The translations under genes and the position numbers were made by a program. Shown here piece after piece: positions 6,120 through 6,231 of a DNA stretch of 6,231 bases (its first letter is position 1; the number at the start of each line of letters is the position of its first letter). The DNA is taken from the NCBI GenBank assembly GCA_031259505.1, contig JAIRLL010000031.1, positions 1-6,231 of the forward strand, given 5' to 3'. The notes under the pieces were generated by a model. It saw nothing but the letters and a program-made list of their open reading frames with translations. It was not told the DNA's origin and ran no database searches. The DNA comes from Tannerella sp. Its GTDB lineage: Bacteria > Bacteroidota > Bacteroidia > Bacteroidales > Tannerellaceae.

Positions 6120-6150
6120 TTTGGAAATAGAAGAAAAAGCATTATCTTTC
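6120..6150 (+). promoter_or_regulatory. Promoter of the ISAs1-family transposase
   Basis: TTTG at 6120-6123 and TATCTTTC at 6143-6150 (one mismatch to TAnnTTTG) are separated by 19 bp, the canonical spacing. It lies inside the putative element and 16 bp upstream of the transposase ATG, so initiation near 6156 gives a very short leader. Confidence 0.55.
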
Positions 6151-6166
6151 CGCCCCAAAAAGCGCT

Positions 6167-6231
6167 ATGAAAAGTCCGATGAGTTATTTTTCGAATATGA
6201 GAGATCCCCGTGTTGAACGCACGCGCGAGCA
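6167..6231 (+). CDS. ISAs1-family transposase, N-terminal fragment (runs off the window)
   Basis: Twenty-one codons are visible before the window ends, beginning MKSPMSYFSNM. The segment FSNMRDPRVERTRE (8-21) matches the conserved start of ISAs1-family transposases (the DDE_Tnp_1-associated N-terminal domain), where F-x-x-x-x-DPR-x-x-R is followed by a His-Pro-Leu-Leu stretch that would come next. The catalytic DDE residues are beyond the window, so intactness cannot be judged. The family's full length is usually about 370-390 residues. It has its own promoter just upstream and the same orientation as the nuclease gene. Confidence 0.75.
   Translation, partial: MKSPMSYFSNMRDPRVERTRE

Larger units (their letters stand above)
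6097..6231 (+). mobile_element. Left end of a probable ISAs1-family insertion sequence, cut by the window edge
   Basis: The transposase start at 6167 marks an insertion sequence. The most likely left tip is CAGGGCTGACGCATC at 6097-6111, 70 bp upstream of the start codon, a plausible distance for this family. The inverted repeat and target duplication cannot be tested because the right end is outside the window. If 6097 is the tip, the duplicated target would be the 8-10 bases ending at 6096 (CCTTCCACA region). Confidence 0.5.

Overview
The window reads as a piece of a Bacteroidota (probably Bacteroidales) chromosome. The evidence is a leucyl-tRNA synthetase with sequence features typical of that phylum, repeated TATCTTTGC promoter elements that match the Bacteroidota TAnnTTTG -7 consensus, A-rich leaders instead of Shine-Dalgarno sites, and an exported peptide with Gln just after the predicted cleavage site. 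Genus cannot be fixed from the sequence alone.

Layout: (1) 1-2229 is the 3' part of leuS; the 5' end, including the HIGH motif, lies outside the window. (2) 2233-3105 encodes a YitT-family membrane protein, only 3 bp after leuS and so probably co-transcribed. (3) 3106-3601 is a non-coding stretch of about 500 bp between convergent genes. It holds a degenerate 14-bp repeat that supplies the elements of a good-looking plus-strand promoter, followed by a run of inverted repeats with no convincing sense gene behind them; this is the least explained part of the window. (4) 3602-4666, minus strand, is anmK (anhydro-N-acetylmuramic acid kinase, cell-wall recycling). (5) 4667-4830 is a divergent regulatory region. 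(6) 4831-4983 is a 50-residue ORF with a signal peptide, unrecognised. (7) 5052-5981 is a PD-(D/E)XK (Rpn-like, PDDEXK_2) nuclease with its own promoter and an in-frame 12-bp tandem repeat near its C terminus. (8) About 6097 to the window end is the left end of a probable ISAs1-family insertion sequence, with a promoter and the first 21 codons of its transposase.

The left half (leuS, yitT, anmK) is housekeeping: translation, a membrane protein of unknown substrate, and murein recycling. The right end is accessory: an orphan secreted peptide, a selfish or defence-type nuclease and an insertion sequence, each with its own promoter. No CRISPR array, tRNA or rRNA was seen. I did not find a clearly new multi-gene system. 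The best leads are the structured, promoter-bearing intergenic region at 3339-3548, the 50-residue secreted peptide, and a possible internal translation product inside the nuclease gene.
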